Assembly (NCBI GenBank): GCA_002477595.1
Contig: DLQN01000116.1
Location: 1 to 25,691, forward strand
Direction: 5' to 3'
DNA from: Roseivirga sp. UBA7431
Lineage (GTDB): Bacteria > Bacteroidota > Bacteroidia > Cytophagales > Cyclobacteriaceae
Length of the DNA stretch: 25,691 nucleotides
Part shown: in pieces, positions 9,262-17,290 of the stretch
How positions within the stretch are numbered: position 1 is the first letter of the stretch
How the letters are laid out: each line of letters starts with the position of its first letter
Notes under the pieces: generated by a model
The model's database searches: none
Told to the model about the DNA's origin: nothing
The model's input: only the letters and a program-made list of their open reading frames with translations
Position numbers and translations under genes: made by a program

Positions 9262-9708
9262 ATGACAGAACACTTAACCATAATTGGAAGGCAAGATAAA
9301 GTTGATTTGCCAGAATTAGGCTTACTTAATATTGAAGTAAAGATTGATACTGGAGCTTATACTTCCTCTATTAACTGCTCTCGCGTCAAAGTAAAAGTAA
9401 TTGATGGAGTCAAAACCCTTACGTTTTATATTGCGGGCAGTAGAATTCAGGAGAAAAAAGCAAGACGATTCAGCACTACAGCCTTTGAACAGAGAAAAAT
9501 TCGAAGTTCGAACGGCATTACCGAAACGCGCTACGTCATAGATACTTCAATTGTTCTTTTTGGAAAGAAGAAGAAATTGGAGCTCTCCTTAGCGGACAGA
9601 AGCAAGATGAAATTCCCAATACTAATAGGTCGGAAATTTCTGACCGACAGGTTTGTCGTAAACGTTAGCGAAAAGAACCTCTCTTACAAACAAAAGTTAA
9701 AAAAATGA
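9262..9708 (+). CDS. RimB-like retropepsin-type protease (family formerly called ATP-dependent zinc protease)
   Basis: This 148-residue soluble protein has a single retropepsin-like domain. The catalytic motif is K-I-D-T-G-A at 27-32 (D29), followed by YTSSINCS, and ends with the [10 protein letters not shown] strand that closes such domains. Members of this family (old Pfam name Zn_protease) are often encoded beside rimK. In Pseudomonas the RimA/RimB/RimK set controls glutamylation of ribosomal protein S6, with RimB influencing RimK activity; that is literature knowledge, not shown here. The stop overlaps the rimK ATG (ATGA), which strongly links the two products. It starts 9 bp after holB. 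Many annotations would call it a zinc protease, but no zinc-binding HExxH is present. Confidence 0.85.
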   Translation: MTEHLTIIGRQDKVDLPELGLLNIEVKIDTGAYTSSINCSRVKVKVIDGVKTLTFYIAGSRIQEKKARRFSTTAFEQRKIRSSNGITETRYVIDTSIVLFGKKKKLELSLADRSKMKFPILIGRKFLTDRFVVNVSEKNLSYKQKLKK

Positions 9709-10616
9709 AAATTGCAGTTCTATCAAGAAATGCCAACTTATACTCCACAAGAAGGTTAATAGAAGCCATTAGAAGTCGTGGTCATGAAGGGGTCGTTATT
9801 GATCATTTGAGATGTGATTTAGTCATCGAATCAGAAGGCCCAGCCATTTATTATAATGGGAAAAAGATTGATGATGTTGACGCCATAGTGCCAAGAATAG
9901 GTGCTTCAGTCACTTTTTATGGTACTGCTGTAGTGAGACAGTTTGAAATGATGGGTGTTTTTAGCGCAACATACTCTCAGGCAATCGTAAGGTCAAGGGA
10001 TAAGCTGAGGAGTCTGCAAATTCTATCTGGAGCGGGCTTGCCTATGCCGAAAACAGCCTTTACTAATTATTCAAAAGAAGAAAAAAGTCTAATTGATCAT
10101 GTGGGAGGAGCTCCTGTTATCATAAAGCTCCTTGAAGGGACCCAGGGCCTAGGCGTTGTTTTGGCAGAAACGCGCAAGGCTGCACAATCGGTAATTGAAG
10201 CATTTCATGGTTTGAAGGCTAGAATTATTGTACAAGAATTTATTAAAGAGGCGAAGGCATCTGACTTAAGAATTTTCATTGTTGATGGACAAGTTGTTGG
10301 AGCAATGAAGAGGACTGGAGCTGATGGTGAATTTAGGAGCAACCTCCATCGAGGTGGTTCGGCTGAAATAGTTAAACTTTCTCGAAAGGAAAAATCCGCT
10401 GCGGTTAAGGCTGCGGACGCGCTCGGACTCTCCGTTGCAGGTGTCGATCTACTCCAATCAAGCAGAGGTCCTCTTATTCTTGAGGTAAACTCCTCGCCAG
10501 GTTTGGAAGGTATTGAAAAGGCCACTGATGTTGATATTGCTGGAGAAATTGTCAAGTATATAGAGGCGAATCAGCCGAAGAGAAGAGGTGTGAAATCAAA
10601 ATTAACCACTTCATGA
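9705..10616 (+). CDS. rimK: RimK-type ATP-grasp ligase (ribosomal protein S6 glutamate ligase)
   Basis: RimK adds glutamate residues to the C-terminus of ribosomal protein S6 using ATP. The 303-residue protein has the RimK pre-ATP-grasp N-domain ([40 protein letters not shown]). Its ATP-grasp domain shows K100, K141, the glycine loop EGTQGLGV (144-151), QEFI (177-180), D248 and the Mg-binding E260/N262 in [15 protein letters not shown]. All key residues look intact. The tail after about residue 287 is basic (KRRGVKSK). It overlaps the RimB-like gene upstream and hemC downstream, each by ATGA, indicating coupled translation. Whether the local S6 is the substrate cannot be seen, because rpsF is not in the window. 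Confidence 0.9.
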   Translation: MKIAVLSRNANLYSTRRLIEAIRSRGHEGVVIDHLRCDLVIESEGPAIYYNGKKIDDVDAIVPRIGASVTFYGTAVVRQFEMMGVFSATYSQAIVRSRDKLRSLQILSGAGLPMPKTAFTNYSKEEKSLIDHVGGAPVIIKLLEGTQGLGVVLAETRKAAQSVIEAFHGLKARIIVQEFIKEAKASDLRIFIVDGQVVGAMKRTGADGEFRSNLHRGGSAEIVKLSRKEKSAAVKAADALGLSVAGVDLLQSSRGPLILEVNSSPGLEGIEKATDVDIAGEIVKYIEANQPKRRGVKSKLTTS

Positions 10617-11545
10617 AAATACGAATTGGCACCAGAGGAAGTAAACTGGCGCTATGGCAGGCCTATCATGTGGAAGAAAAGCTTAAAGTAGCTGGTTTTG
10701 AAACAGAGATTATCACCATTGAAACTAAAGGTGATAAGATACTAGATGTGTCTATAGCAAAGATCGGTAGCAAAGGGGTTTTTACAGAAGAAATAGAAGA
10801 TCAATTAGCAGCAGGTCAAATTGATATTGCTGTTCATAGTGCCAAGGATATGCAGTCCGTTTTGCCAAAAGGCTTTAATTTGATTGCATTCATGGAGCGA
10901 GAAAAAGCCAATGATGTGATCATAAGTAAAAAAGTCGGCTTAGTAATAAATACGGATGCTAGTTTTGTTTTAGGTACATCATCTACCAGAAGAGTGGCCA
11001 CATTAAAGCGCTACTATCCTAATATCAAGACGATAGCCGTTAGAGGAAATCTTCAAACCAGGATTCGTAAAATGGAAGAAGGTGCTTGTGATGCACTTCT
11101 GTTAGCCTATGCAGGCGTTTATCGGATGGGTTATGAAGATATGATCTGCAAAGAGCTTTCGCTTGACGAGTTCATTCCTGCCGTGGGTCAGGGAAGTGTA
11201 GCCATAGAAGTGCATGCTAACTTAGACATAGACAAATCAGCAGCCATCAGAGAAACTTTGAACCACACCGATACAGAAACTTGTTTACTGGCCGAAAGAG
11301 CCTTTTTAAAGGCGGTTGATGGCGGTTGCAGCATACCTGTATTTGCCATGGCGAAGCTCCAGGGGACCGAACTTGAGATTGAAGGCGGCATTATAAGTTT
11401 AGATGGAGAAGAAAGAATTTGCCATAAAGTTATAGGGCATTCAAATGAAGCTTTCAATTTAGGGGAAAAACTTGCCAGAGAAGTATTATCTTCGGGCGGA
11501 GAAAGAATTTTAAAAGACATTAAAAATCAGATAAATGAGGAATAG
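10613..11545 (+). CDS. hemC: Hydroxymethylbilane synthase (porphobilinogen deaminase)
   Basis: HemC condenses four porphobilinogen molecules to hydroxymethylbilane in the cytoplasmic haem pathway. The 310 residues match the normal length. Motifs seen are [17 protein letters not shown] at the start, AVHSAKDM (73-80, with catalytic D79), [10 protein letters not shown] (120-129), [11 protein letters not shown] (143-153), [11 protein letters not shown] (189-199) and the dipyrromethane attachment loop GGCSIP with C239. It overlaps rimK by ATGA and the first cyclophilin gene by 11 bp. It is unusual to find hemC behind rimK, with no hemD or hemL adjacent. Another pathway gene, hemE, is about 12 kb to the right on the other strand. 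Confidence 0.96.
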   Translation: MKIRIGTRGSKLALWQAYHVEEKLKVAGFETEIITIETKGDKILDVSIAKIGSKGVFTEEIEDQLAAGQIDIAVHSAKDMQSVLPKGFNLIAFMEREKANDVIISKKVGLVINTDASFVLGTSSTRRVATLKRYYPNIKTIAVRGNLQTRIRKMEEGACDALLLAYAGVYRMGYEDMICKELSLDEFIPAVGQGSVAIEVHANLDIDKSAAIRETLNHTDTETCLLAERAFLKAVDGGCSIPVFAMAKLQGTELEIEGGIISLDGEERICHKVIGHSNEAFNLGEKLAREVLSSGGERILKDIKNQINEE

Positions 11546-12443
11546 AATATTTCACTTACTAAGTGCTGTTTGCTTAACACTATTAATTGTTAGCTGTGGT
11601 GATTCACAATCATCAGAAACTCCTGCAGCAGCTGGTGATGACTACTTAGTCACTATAAAAACAAATATGGGCGAGATGAAGGCGATCCTTTATGACGAGA
11701 CGCCTAAGCACAAAGAGAATTTTTTAAAGCTTGTCAATGACGGTTTTTATGACAGCCTTATTTTTCATAGGGTTATTAACAGCTTTATGATACAAGGAGG
11801 AGATCCAGGGTCTAAAAATGCTGCCCCAAGCCAACCTCTTGGTTCTGGTGGACCAGGTTATACCATTCCAGCAGAATTTGTGACTTCATTATTTCATGAA
11901 AAAGGAGCATTGTCTGCAGCTAGACAGGGCGATCAAGTAAACCCAGAAAGAGCTTCTAGTGGAAGTCAATTTTATGTTGTTCAAGGAACTGTGACGCCAC
12001 GAGCTCAACTTGAAGGAACTGATCAGGGTAAGATTATTGCAGCGTTCAGAGAATGTATGCAAACTCTGCCTGAAAGTGATTTAGCAAAAGAGTATCAAGC
12101 TGTTATGACAGAGAATCCTGGTGATAATGCTGCAATTGAAGCCAAAGTCAATTCTACTTTGGATAGACTTACTGAGCTTACTGGTAGAACTTTTAAAATG
12201 GCAGAAGATCGTATTGAGAAATATTCGACTGTTGGAGGAACTCCTTTTCTAGATGATCAATATACTGTATTTGGTAAAGTGATTTCTGGCCTTGATATCA
12301 TTGATAACATTGCGATGGTTCAAACAGCACCAGGCGATAGACCTGTGGAAGACGTGCGGATGTTTATTTCAGTAGAGAAGATGCCTCGCGCTGAGATTGA
12401 AGAAAAATATGAGTACAAGTATCCTGTTGCCTTAGAGCAATAA
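11535..12443 (+). CDS. Cyclophilin-type peptidyl-prolyl isomerase lipoprotein (copy 1)
   Basis: This 302-residue protein has an N-terminal lipoprotein signal (LLIVSC, lipidated C21), so it should act in the periplasm or on a membrane face. The cyclophilin fold runs from about 38. Core motifs are FHRVINSFMIQGGDP (78-91) with the catalytic R79, F84 and Q87, SSGSQFYVV (141-149), and DDQYTVFGKVISGLDIID (240-257). The histidine usual before T/V-VFG is a tyrosine. An insertion of about 80 residues (152-233), rich in predicted helix, splits the domain between GSQF and TVFG. The start codon lies inside the hemC 3' end (11-bp overlap). A paralogue follows directly, and a hairpin with a T-run lies just after the stop. 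Confidence 0.9.
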   Translation: MRNRIFHLLSAVCLTLLIVSCGDSQSSETPAAAGDDYLVTIKTNMGEMKAILYDETPKHKENFLKLVNDGFYDSLIFHRVINSFMIQGGDPGSKNAAPSQPLGSGGPGYTIPAEFVTSLFHEKGALSAARQGDQVNPERASSGSQFYVVQGTVTPRAQLEGTDQGKIIAAFRECMQTLPESDLAKEYQAVMTENPGDNAAIEAKVNSTLDRLTELTGRTFKMAEDRIEKYSTVGGTPFLDDQYTVFGKVISGLDIIDNIAMVQTAPGDRPVEDVRMFISVEKMPRAEIEEKYEYKYPVALEQ

Positions 12444-12445
12444 GC

Positions 12446-12496
12446 AAAGGGGTATTAAAAATATAGGGGGTTCATGAAAATGGCCCCTTTTTTTGT
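12446..12496 (+). terminator. Probable terminator between the two cyclophilin genes
   Basis: CCCCT followed by seven T residues (12484-12494) can pair either with AGGGG at 12465-12469 (short hairpin) or with AAAGGGG at 12446-12452 (7-bp stem, large loop). The T-run makes intrinsic termination likely. The two pairing options could compete. Confidence 0.5.
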
Positions 12497-12589
12497 GCCT
12501 TAATGAACGAGTTCCATGGAAGAATTATAAGAACGGATATGGATATCAACTTGTGTAATGTAACTTCACTTAGATTCAACCTTAAGCAT

Positions 12590-13462
12590 ATGAAACTCCA
12601 AGTGCTAATCGGCCTGCTATTGATGGTCTTCATTTTCAGCTGTTCACCAGAACAAGATGAAGTCATTATTATCTCTACACCTTATGGTGATATGACGGCT
12701 GTTCTTTTTGACGAAACACCTGTACACAAAGCTAATTTTCTTGAGTTGGCTAAATCAGGAAAATACGACTCTGTGCTCTTTCATAGAGTCATCAATGAGT
12801 TTATGATTCAAACGGGTAACCTTGCCACAGGCAAGGAAGAAGAAGGGGTAGGTTATACATTGCCGGCAGAATTTGTGGCTGAGAAATATATCCACGAAAA
12901 AGGAGCTTTGGCTGCTGCCAGGACTGGTGACGCTGGGAACCCTGAAAAGAAGTCGAGTGGTTCTCAGTTCTATATCGTTCATGGTGAAAAGTTCGATGAT
13001 GAAGGGCTAGTCGTACGTGCTGATAGGCGACAATATTTAAAACTCTCCGGTCTTTTTCAGCGAATGCTAAGCTCAGAACGATACCCTGAGTTGACAGAGA
13101 AGTTTAATTACCATGTTGAAAAGTCTAGAGCAGATTCTACTTACGATTTTAACAAAGCACAGCGCGATCTCATTTTTAATTCAATTGAGATCATAGAAGA
13201 GCGCTTTGGGCCTCAGGGTGATCCTGGTTACCCTGATTGGGCAAAAGAAGTTTATGCAACTGTCGGTGGAGCGCCACATTTAGACGGGGAGTATACCGTC
13301 TTTGGTAAAGTAGTTGAAGGCTTGGGTATCATAGATGAAATTGCTGGCGTAGCGACAAATCAACGTGATAAACCACTTGCAGATATTCGAATGGATATCA
13401 AAGTAGTTAGCATGAGCAAGTCTGAGATTACTAAGAAATACGGCATCATATATCCAAAATAG
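12590..13462 (+). CDS. Cyclophilin-type peptidyl-prolyl isomerase lipoprotein (copy 2)
   Basis: This 290-residue paralogue of the preceding gene has the same layout. The lipoprotein signal ends VFIFSC (C18), with an unusual phenylalanine at -2. The cyclophilin core is FHRVINEFMIQTGN (64-77), KSSGSQFYIVHG (121-132) and DGEYTVFGKVVEGLGIIDEIAG (232-253). Catalytic R66, F71 and Q74 are kept, and again tyrosine replaces the histidine before TVFG. The insertion between GSQF and TVFG is about 90 residues, helical and charged, and it differs strongly from that of copy 1 while the core stays similar. A longer frame opens at 12503, but the 29 extra codons would bury the signal peptide, so the ATG at 12590 is chosen. 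The RmlD-like gene starts 6 bp after the stop. Confidence 0.9.
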   Translation: MKLQVLIGLLLMVFIFSCSPEQDEVIIISTPYGDMTAVLFDETPVHKANFLELAKSGKYDSVLFHRVINEFMIQTGNLATGKEEEGVGYTLPAEFVAEKYIHEKGALAAARTGDAGNPEKKSSGSQFYIVHGEKFDDEGLVVRADRRQYLKLSGLFQRMLSSERYPELTEKFNYHVEKSRADSTYDFNKAQRDLIFNSIEIIEERFGPQGDPGYPDWAKEVYATVGGAPHLDGEYTVFGKVVEGLGIIDEIAGVATNQRDKPLADIRMDIKVVSMSKSEITKKYGIIYPK

Positions 13463-13468
13463 AGTTCA

Positions 13469-14368
13469 TTGAAAGTACTAATTACAGGATCAAATGGTCT
13501 ATTGGGCCAAAAAATTGTCAAGCTAATACTGGACAAGGGTCAGGATGAGTTAATTGCGACAGCAAGAGGGACGAATCGTTTACCATACCCAGAGTCGAAT
13601 TACAGGTTTGACCAAATGGATATCACAGATCAATCCCAAGTAGATAAAGTTATTGACAAGTACAGTCCAGACGTGGTTATACACACTGCTGCAATGACCA
13701 ATGTAGACCAATGTGAAACCGATCGCGAGGATTGCTGGAAACAAAACGTAGATGCAGTTGAATACCTTATTGCAGCTTGCGAAAGAACTAAAAGCTTCCT
13801 TTTGCACCTATCTACAGATTTCATTTTTGACGGAGAGGATGGCCCCTATGACGAGGAGGCTGAAGCGAATCCAATAAGTTATTATGGAGACAGTAAGTTG
13901 GCAGCAGAAAAACTTCTTCTTAATTCCAGTATCAGGTATGCAATTGCGAGAACGGTTGTCGTGTATGGTATAGCGCACGATATGAGTCGTACGAATATTG
14001 TTTTATGGGTGAAGAAGAGTCTTGAAGACGGTAAAGCAATTAAAGTCGTTGATGATCAGTTAAGAAGCCCAACTCTTGCAGAAGACTTGGCGATGGGCTG
14101 TTATCTTATTGCTGAAAAGAGAGCGGAAGGTATTTTCAATATTTCAGGCAAAGACCTACTTACACCATATGAAATGGCTTTGAAGACAGCTGCTTATTTC
14201 AATTTGGACACCAGTACAATGGAAAAGGCTGATTCGTCTACGTTTACACAAACAGCAAAGCGTCCACCAAAAACAGGGCTAATTATTGAGAAAGCAATCA
14301 AAGTGTTAGGCTACAGTCCTCATAGTTTTGATGAGGGTATTGCCGTACTTCAATCGCAAATGCAATGA
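13469..14368 (+). CDS. RmlD-like extended SDR oxidoreductase (dTDP-4-dehydrorhamnose reductase family)
   Basis: The 299-residue NAD(P)-dependent enzyme has the Rossmann glycine motif ITGSNGLLG (5-13), LSTDFIFDGE (114-123) with the catalytic S/T, and Y139-x3-K143 (YYGDSK). These are hallmarks of the RmlD/extended SDR group. RmlD makes dTDP-L-rhamnose for surface polysaccharide; relatives act on other nucleotide sugars, and no rmlA/B/C is nearby, so the substrate is open. The start is a TTG (13469-13471), six bases after the cyclophilin stop; MKVLITGSNG aligns with the family N-terminus and no ATG is close. Short spacing suggests co-transcription with the cyclophilin lipoprotein. Confidence 0.85.
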   Translation: MKVLITGSNGLLGQKIVKLILDKGQDELIATARGTNRLPYPESNYRFDQMDITDQSQVDKVIDKYSPDVVIHTAAMTNVDQCETDREDCWKQNVDAVEYLIAACERTKSFLLHLSTDFIFDGEDGPYDEEAEANPISYYGDSKLAAEKLLLNSSIRYAIARTVVVYGIAHDMSRTNIVLWVKKSLEDGKAIKVVDDQLRSPTLAEDLAMGCYLIAEKRAEGIFNISGKDLLTPYEMALKTAAYFNLDTSTMEKADSSTFTQTAKRPPKTGLIIEKAIKVLGYSPHSFDEGIAVLQSQMQ

Positions 14369-14370
14369 GA

Positions 14371-14420
14371 TAGTCTTGTTTGCAACAAACCTGTGGAGGA
14401 ATAGACTAATTCTTTTATTT
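14371..14420. terminator. Possible bidirectional terminator between converging genes
   Basis: TAGTCT (14371-14376) pairs with AGACTA (14403-14408), enclosing a smaller TTGTT-TGC-AACAA hairpin (14376-14388). The downstream plus-strand sequence is T-rich (ATTCTTTTATTT). It lies between the RmlD-like gene and the converging transporter unit, and its right end overlaps the last codons of the small MetS-like gene. The stems are short, so confidence is low. Confidence 0.35.
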
Positions 14421-14513
14421 ATCTGCTTTTATCGCCATTCTCAAGAAGAATAGAAAACCACCAACGGTTATTGTCAAACATATAATCATACCTATAATAG
14501 CTTCTTGACTCAT
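14415..14513 (-). CDS. MetS-like single-helix small subunit of the NSS transporter (32 residues)
   Basis: A 32-residue frame starts with ATG overlapping the stop of the upstream transporter (ATGA, 14510-14513) and ends TAA at 14415-14417. The peptide is a short polar head (MSQEA), a hydrophobic helix of about 20 residues (IIGMIICLTITVGGFLFFL) and a basic tail (RMAIKADK). That layout matches the MetS family, the small membrane subunits encoded directly after NSS transporters such as the methionine/alanine importer MetP/MetS of Corynebacterium. Tight coupling, position and topology all support it. No homology search was possible and such short helices are easy to mimic, so the function is inferred. 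Annotation pipelines commonly miss genes of this size. Confidence 0.65.
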   Translation of the reverse strand: MSQEAIIGMIICLTITVGGFLFFLRMAIKADK

Positions 14514-16018
14514 CTTTTCACGAATTTTTTATAAAACCATCCATTAAGTGTAACTGCTATCAACAAGGCCAAGCCCCATTGAGTAATGATGCTTGCATTA
14601 CTAAATCTATCGAAAACATTCCAGTTACCATCAGCGTCAAACCATGGGTATTCGCTGTAGCCTTGATCCATCCACCAATAGGTAAGAAAGATACCTGCGA
14701 AAAAGATGAAGCCCATCATAGTGGCGAAATAATATTTAGATACTATGAAATCAGAATTTTCATCAATAAAGTCTTTCTTGAATTTTAATGGGCCATACTT
14801 GAGCACTAAGAAGGCAATGAAGATACCACTCACCAGCAGGCCGACACCCCAAACCCAGTCTTGATTTTCAAAAACGGCTAAGCTCCAGGCGGAGGGAAAA
14901 CCAGCAACAATACAAGCCGCTCCTGCAATGAAGGCAGCCTTCTTTTTGGAAATTTCATAGTCAGTTAAATTTTTAATAATTAACTGCAACATCGGAAGAA
15001 TAGAGCTAAAGGCTGCCATAGCGAAGGCACCAAAGAATATCCATGATAGAAAGGGTCCTCCGGGCATTTGTGCAAATAATTGTGGTAATACAGTAAATAC
15101 TAGTGCTGTGTTACCACCATGCAAGAACTCAATGGCTTCATCTGCAGAAGCAGACATAGCAAATACTGCTGGCAAGATTGCCATAGCGGCTAATAAGGCA
15201 GCTGTATTGTTTCCAAATGCACCTAAGAAGGTGTTGAGGGTAACATCTTCTTTGGCCCTTGAAAATGCTCCAATCGTGATCATTAACCCCCAGCCTGCAC
15301 CTGTGCTCCAGGCAGAATCAGTAATTGCTTCAATCCATATTTTAGGGTCTTTGAATAATTCAACATCTATGGTAAAAAGGTATTCCAAGCCCTGATAACC
15401 ACCGGGCATTTGAATTGCAAAGGCAGAAACTACCATGAGCAAAATAAACAGCGTAGGAATTAGAATCTTGTTGACTTTTTCAAGACCATTTTTAATGCCT
15501 TTGCCCAGCACCCAAATGGCAAGTGAAATAGTAATAATGTAGCATAGCACAGCTTCCCAACTTGAGTTGGAAAGTCCTGCCCAGAAGTTATCCAGAAAAT
15601 TCAAATCAGGATCACCGATCTTATCGTTCATAGCCCCCGACCCAAAAATATATTCTGCTAAGTTTTGTGTGTTGAGCATGAAATAGCGCAATGACCAGCC
15701 GGTGACTACTGAATAGTAAAAGGCGATGCCAATGGTTACAAGCGTGACAAAAACCCCTACCCAGGTATATTTTTTACCTCCCAAGCTGCCTAAAGATCCG
15801 ATTGTTCCTTTTTTATAGTATTTGCCTATGGCTAGTTCTGCCATGAGCAATGGTATGGACCACACCACTAAAAAGAACATCCAAAGGATGATGAACGTAC
15901 CTCCATACTCACCGGCAATTCTAGGGAAGCGCCATAGGTTTCCGGCACCAATGGCCATACCTAAAGCTGCAAGAATAATACCCCACCGATTACTGAACTC
16001 TTCTTTTTGAACTGCCAT
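14510..16018 (-). CDS. Sodium-dependent transporter of the NSS (SNF) family
   Basis: This is a 502-residue inner-membrane symporter with the LeuT fold and about 12 hydrophobic helices. TM1 carries the unwound sodium/substrate motif IGAGNLWRFPR (23-33); N27 matches the LeuT sodium ligand. Other family marks are the AGEYGGTFIILW stretch after TM1, MAELAIGKY (58-66), and SADEAIEFLHGGNTALVFTVLPQLF in the TM7-8 region. Substrates of bacterial members are amino acids or related amines, taken up with sodium; the exact substrate cannot be read from sequence. A small single-helix protein overlaps the stop, as in MetP/MetS-type systems, which points towards a neutral amino acid. A near-consensus promoter lies 55-85 bp upstream. 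Confidence 0.9.
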   Translation of the reverse strand: MAVQKEEFSNRWGIILAALGMAIGAGNLWRFPRIAGEYGGTFIILWMFFLVVWSIPLLMAELAIGKYYKKGTIGSLGSLGGKKYTWVGVFVTLVTIGIAFYYSVVTGWSLRYFMLNTQNLAEYIFGSGAMNDKIGDPDLNFLDNFWAGLSNSSWEAVLCYIITISLAIWVLGKGIKNGLEKVNKILIPTLFILLMVVSAFAIQMPGGYQGLEYLFTIDVELFKDPKIWIEAITDSAWSTGAGWGLMITIGAFSRAKEDVTLNTFLGAFGNNTAALLAAMAILPAVFAMSASADEAIEFLHGGNTALVFTVLPQLFAQMPGGPFLSWIFFGAFAMAAFSSILPMLQLIIKNLTDYEISKKKAAFIAGAACIVAGFPSAWSLAVFENQDWVWGVGLLVSGIFIAFLVLKYGPLKFKKDFIDENSDFIVSKYYFATMMGFIFFAGIFLTYWWMDQGYSEYPWFDADGNWNVFDRFSNASIITQWGLALLIAVTLNGWFYKKFVKR

Positions 16019-16072
16019 TTATAGCTAGTGCTTTGTATTTATGAGTTAATGATTGTCATTAATTGCAAAAAG

Positions 16073-16103
16073 GAAAAGTAACCTAATTATCTATAATCAC
16101 AAA
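16073..16103 (-). promoter_or_regulatory. Near-consensus promoter for the NSS transporter
   Basis: On the minus strand TTTG (16100-16103) is followed by a 19-bp spacer and TACTTTTC (16073-16080), one mismatch from TAnnTTTG. The predicted leader is about 45-50 nt. Confidence 0.5.
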
Positions 16104-16151
16104 AAGACTGTGGCTAATGGTAAATTGGTTATGTCATTTGTAAATAGGCTG

Positions 16152-16159
16152 TAAGTTTG
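16152..16159 (+). promoter_or_regulatory. TAnnTTTG -7 element before the alkyltransferase-like gene
   Basis: TAAGTTTG is a perfect -7 match ending 8 bp before the ATG. No good TTTG lies at the usual distance upstream (the nearest candidate, TTGG at 16125-16128, is 23 bp away), so it is a weaker call. The leader would be nearly absent. Confidence 0.4.
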
Positions 16160-16167
16160 TAGTTGAA

Positions 16168-16506
16168 ATGGCAAAGGATCACACTAATTTCTTCAATAAC
16201 GTCTATGAGGTGGTACGTTTGATACCTCATGGACGAGTGACAAGTTATGGAGCCATTGGGCACTATCTTGGTTCAAAAGGTAGCGCTAGAGTAGTGGGTT
16301 GGGCAATGAATGCCTCGCATATCATGGATGACGTTCCTGCTCACCGAGTAGTAAATCGAGCGGGAGTATTAACCGGTAAACATCATTTCGATACGGTCAA
16401 CCCAATGCAAGAACGATTGGAGGCGGAAGGCGTTATTGTAGTTAATGATAAAATTCAGAACTTGAAAGAGGTCTATTGGGACCCGACTGAGGAACTAGCC
16501 CTCTAA
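16168..16506 (+). CDS. Alkyltransferase-like (ATL) DNA-binding protein, MGMT family without the reactive cysteine
   Basis: The 112-residue protein corresponds to the DNA-binding domain of O6-alkylguanine-DNA alkyltransferase. The helix-turn-helix region IPHGRVTSYGAIGHYLG is present with the base-flipping Y27 (TSYG), and R41 occupies the arginine-finger position in SARVVGWAMN. The active-site PCHR motif reads PAHR (57-60), so alanine (A58) replaces the alkyl-accepting cysteine. ATL proteins of this type bind O6-alkylguanine without repairing it and hand the lesion to nucleotide excision repair (known for Atl1 and E. coli YbaZ). The length is normal for ATLs. TerC starts 46 bp downstream; no functional link is evident. 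Confidence 0.9.
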   Translation: MAKDHTNFFNNVYEVVRLIPHGRVTSYGAIGHYLGSKGSARVVGWAMNASHIMDDVPAHRVVNRAGVLTGKHHFDTVNPMQERLEAEGVIVVNDKIQNLKEVYWDPTEELAL

Positions 16507-16552
16507 TTCCCCTATATTTAACATTCGAATTGAACGACAACGCTTTTTATAA

Positions 16553-17290
16553 ATGGAAGTCTTACTGACCTCAGAGGGTATTATCGCCTTACTCACGCTT
16601 ACTTTTCTTGAAATTGTTTTAGGGGTAGATAATATCATTTTTATATCTATTATTTCAAATCGACTGCCGGAACATCAGCAGCGTAAAACAAGAAATCTAG
16701 GCTTATTTCTCGCACTTGTCATGCGAATTGGCCTACTATTAGGCATCAGTTGGATTATTGGTTTCACCGAACCATTGTTTACCGTCTTGGAGCATGACAT
16801 CAGTATTAAAGACCTTATTCTAATCATTGGCGGCCTGTTTTTGATTGGTAAGAGTACAACAGAGATTCATGAATCACTTGAATTGGACGAACATGAAGAA
16901 AAGAAAAAGGTAGCGACCTCTGTGAGTAAGGTTATCCTTCAGATAGTGGCCTTGGACATGGTATTCTCATTTGATTCCATCTTAACAGCCGTAGGATTGA
17001 CTACTGAGGTTATGATTATGATTGTAGCGGTTATTATCGCGATGATAGTGATGATGACGTTTGCTGGTCGTATCAGTAACTTCATTAACAAGCATCCATC
17101 ACTTCAGATGTTGGCTATGTCTTTCTTAATCCTAATTGGATTCATGTTGGTTTTAGAAGGCCTTGGTGAACATATTCCTAAGGGCTATATCTATTTTGCT
17201 GTATTCTTCTCCTTGACCGTTGAGTCATTGAATATGCGCAGAAGAAGAAAAATCGCTGCGCTTAAACTGAGAAAAAAGATTACGAGCTAG
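16553..17290 (+). CDS. TerC-family integral membrane protein
   Basis: The 245-residue protein has about seven hydrophobic helices. The family signatures are present: FLEIVLGVDNIIFI (18-31) with E20 and D26, and LDMVFSFDSILTAVGL (134-149) with D135 and D141, acidic residues placed in the membrane. The C-terminus is basic (NMRRRRKIAALKLRKK). TerC/Alx-type proteins are linked to metal handling (manganese efflux for Alx, tellurite resistance for TerC itself) and in some bacteria to metalation of secreted enzymes. No other tellurite-resistance gene is nearby, so a resistance role is not supported. The 3' end overlaps that of the convergent sodium:solute symporter by 11 bp. Confidence 0.9.
   Translation: MEVLLTSEGIIALLTLTFLEIVLGVDNIIFISIISNRLPEHQQRKTRNLGLFLALVMRIGLLLGISWIIGFTEPLFTVLEHDISIKDLILIIGGLFLIGKSTTEIHESLELDEHEEKKKVATSVSKVILQIVALDMVFSFDSILTAVGLTTEVMIMIVAVIIAMIVMMTFAGRISNFINKHPSLQMLAMSFLILIGFMLVLEGLGEHIPKGYIYFAVFFSLTVESLNMRRRRKIAALKLRKKITS

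Noticed and set aside
12503..12589. Upstream extension of the second cyclophilin gene
   Set aside because: The 29 extra residues would place the lipoprotein signal peptide internally; the ATG at 12590 gives a standard signal.
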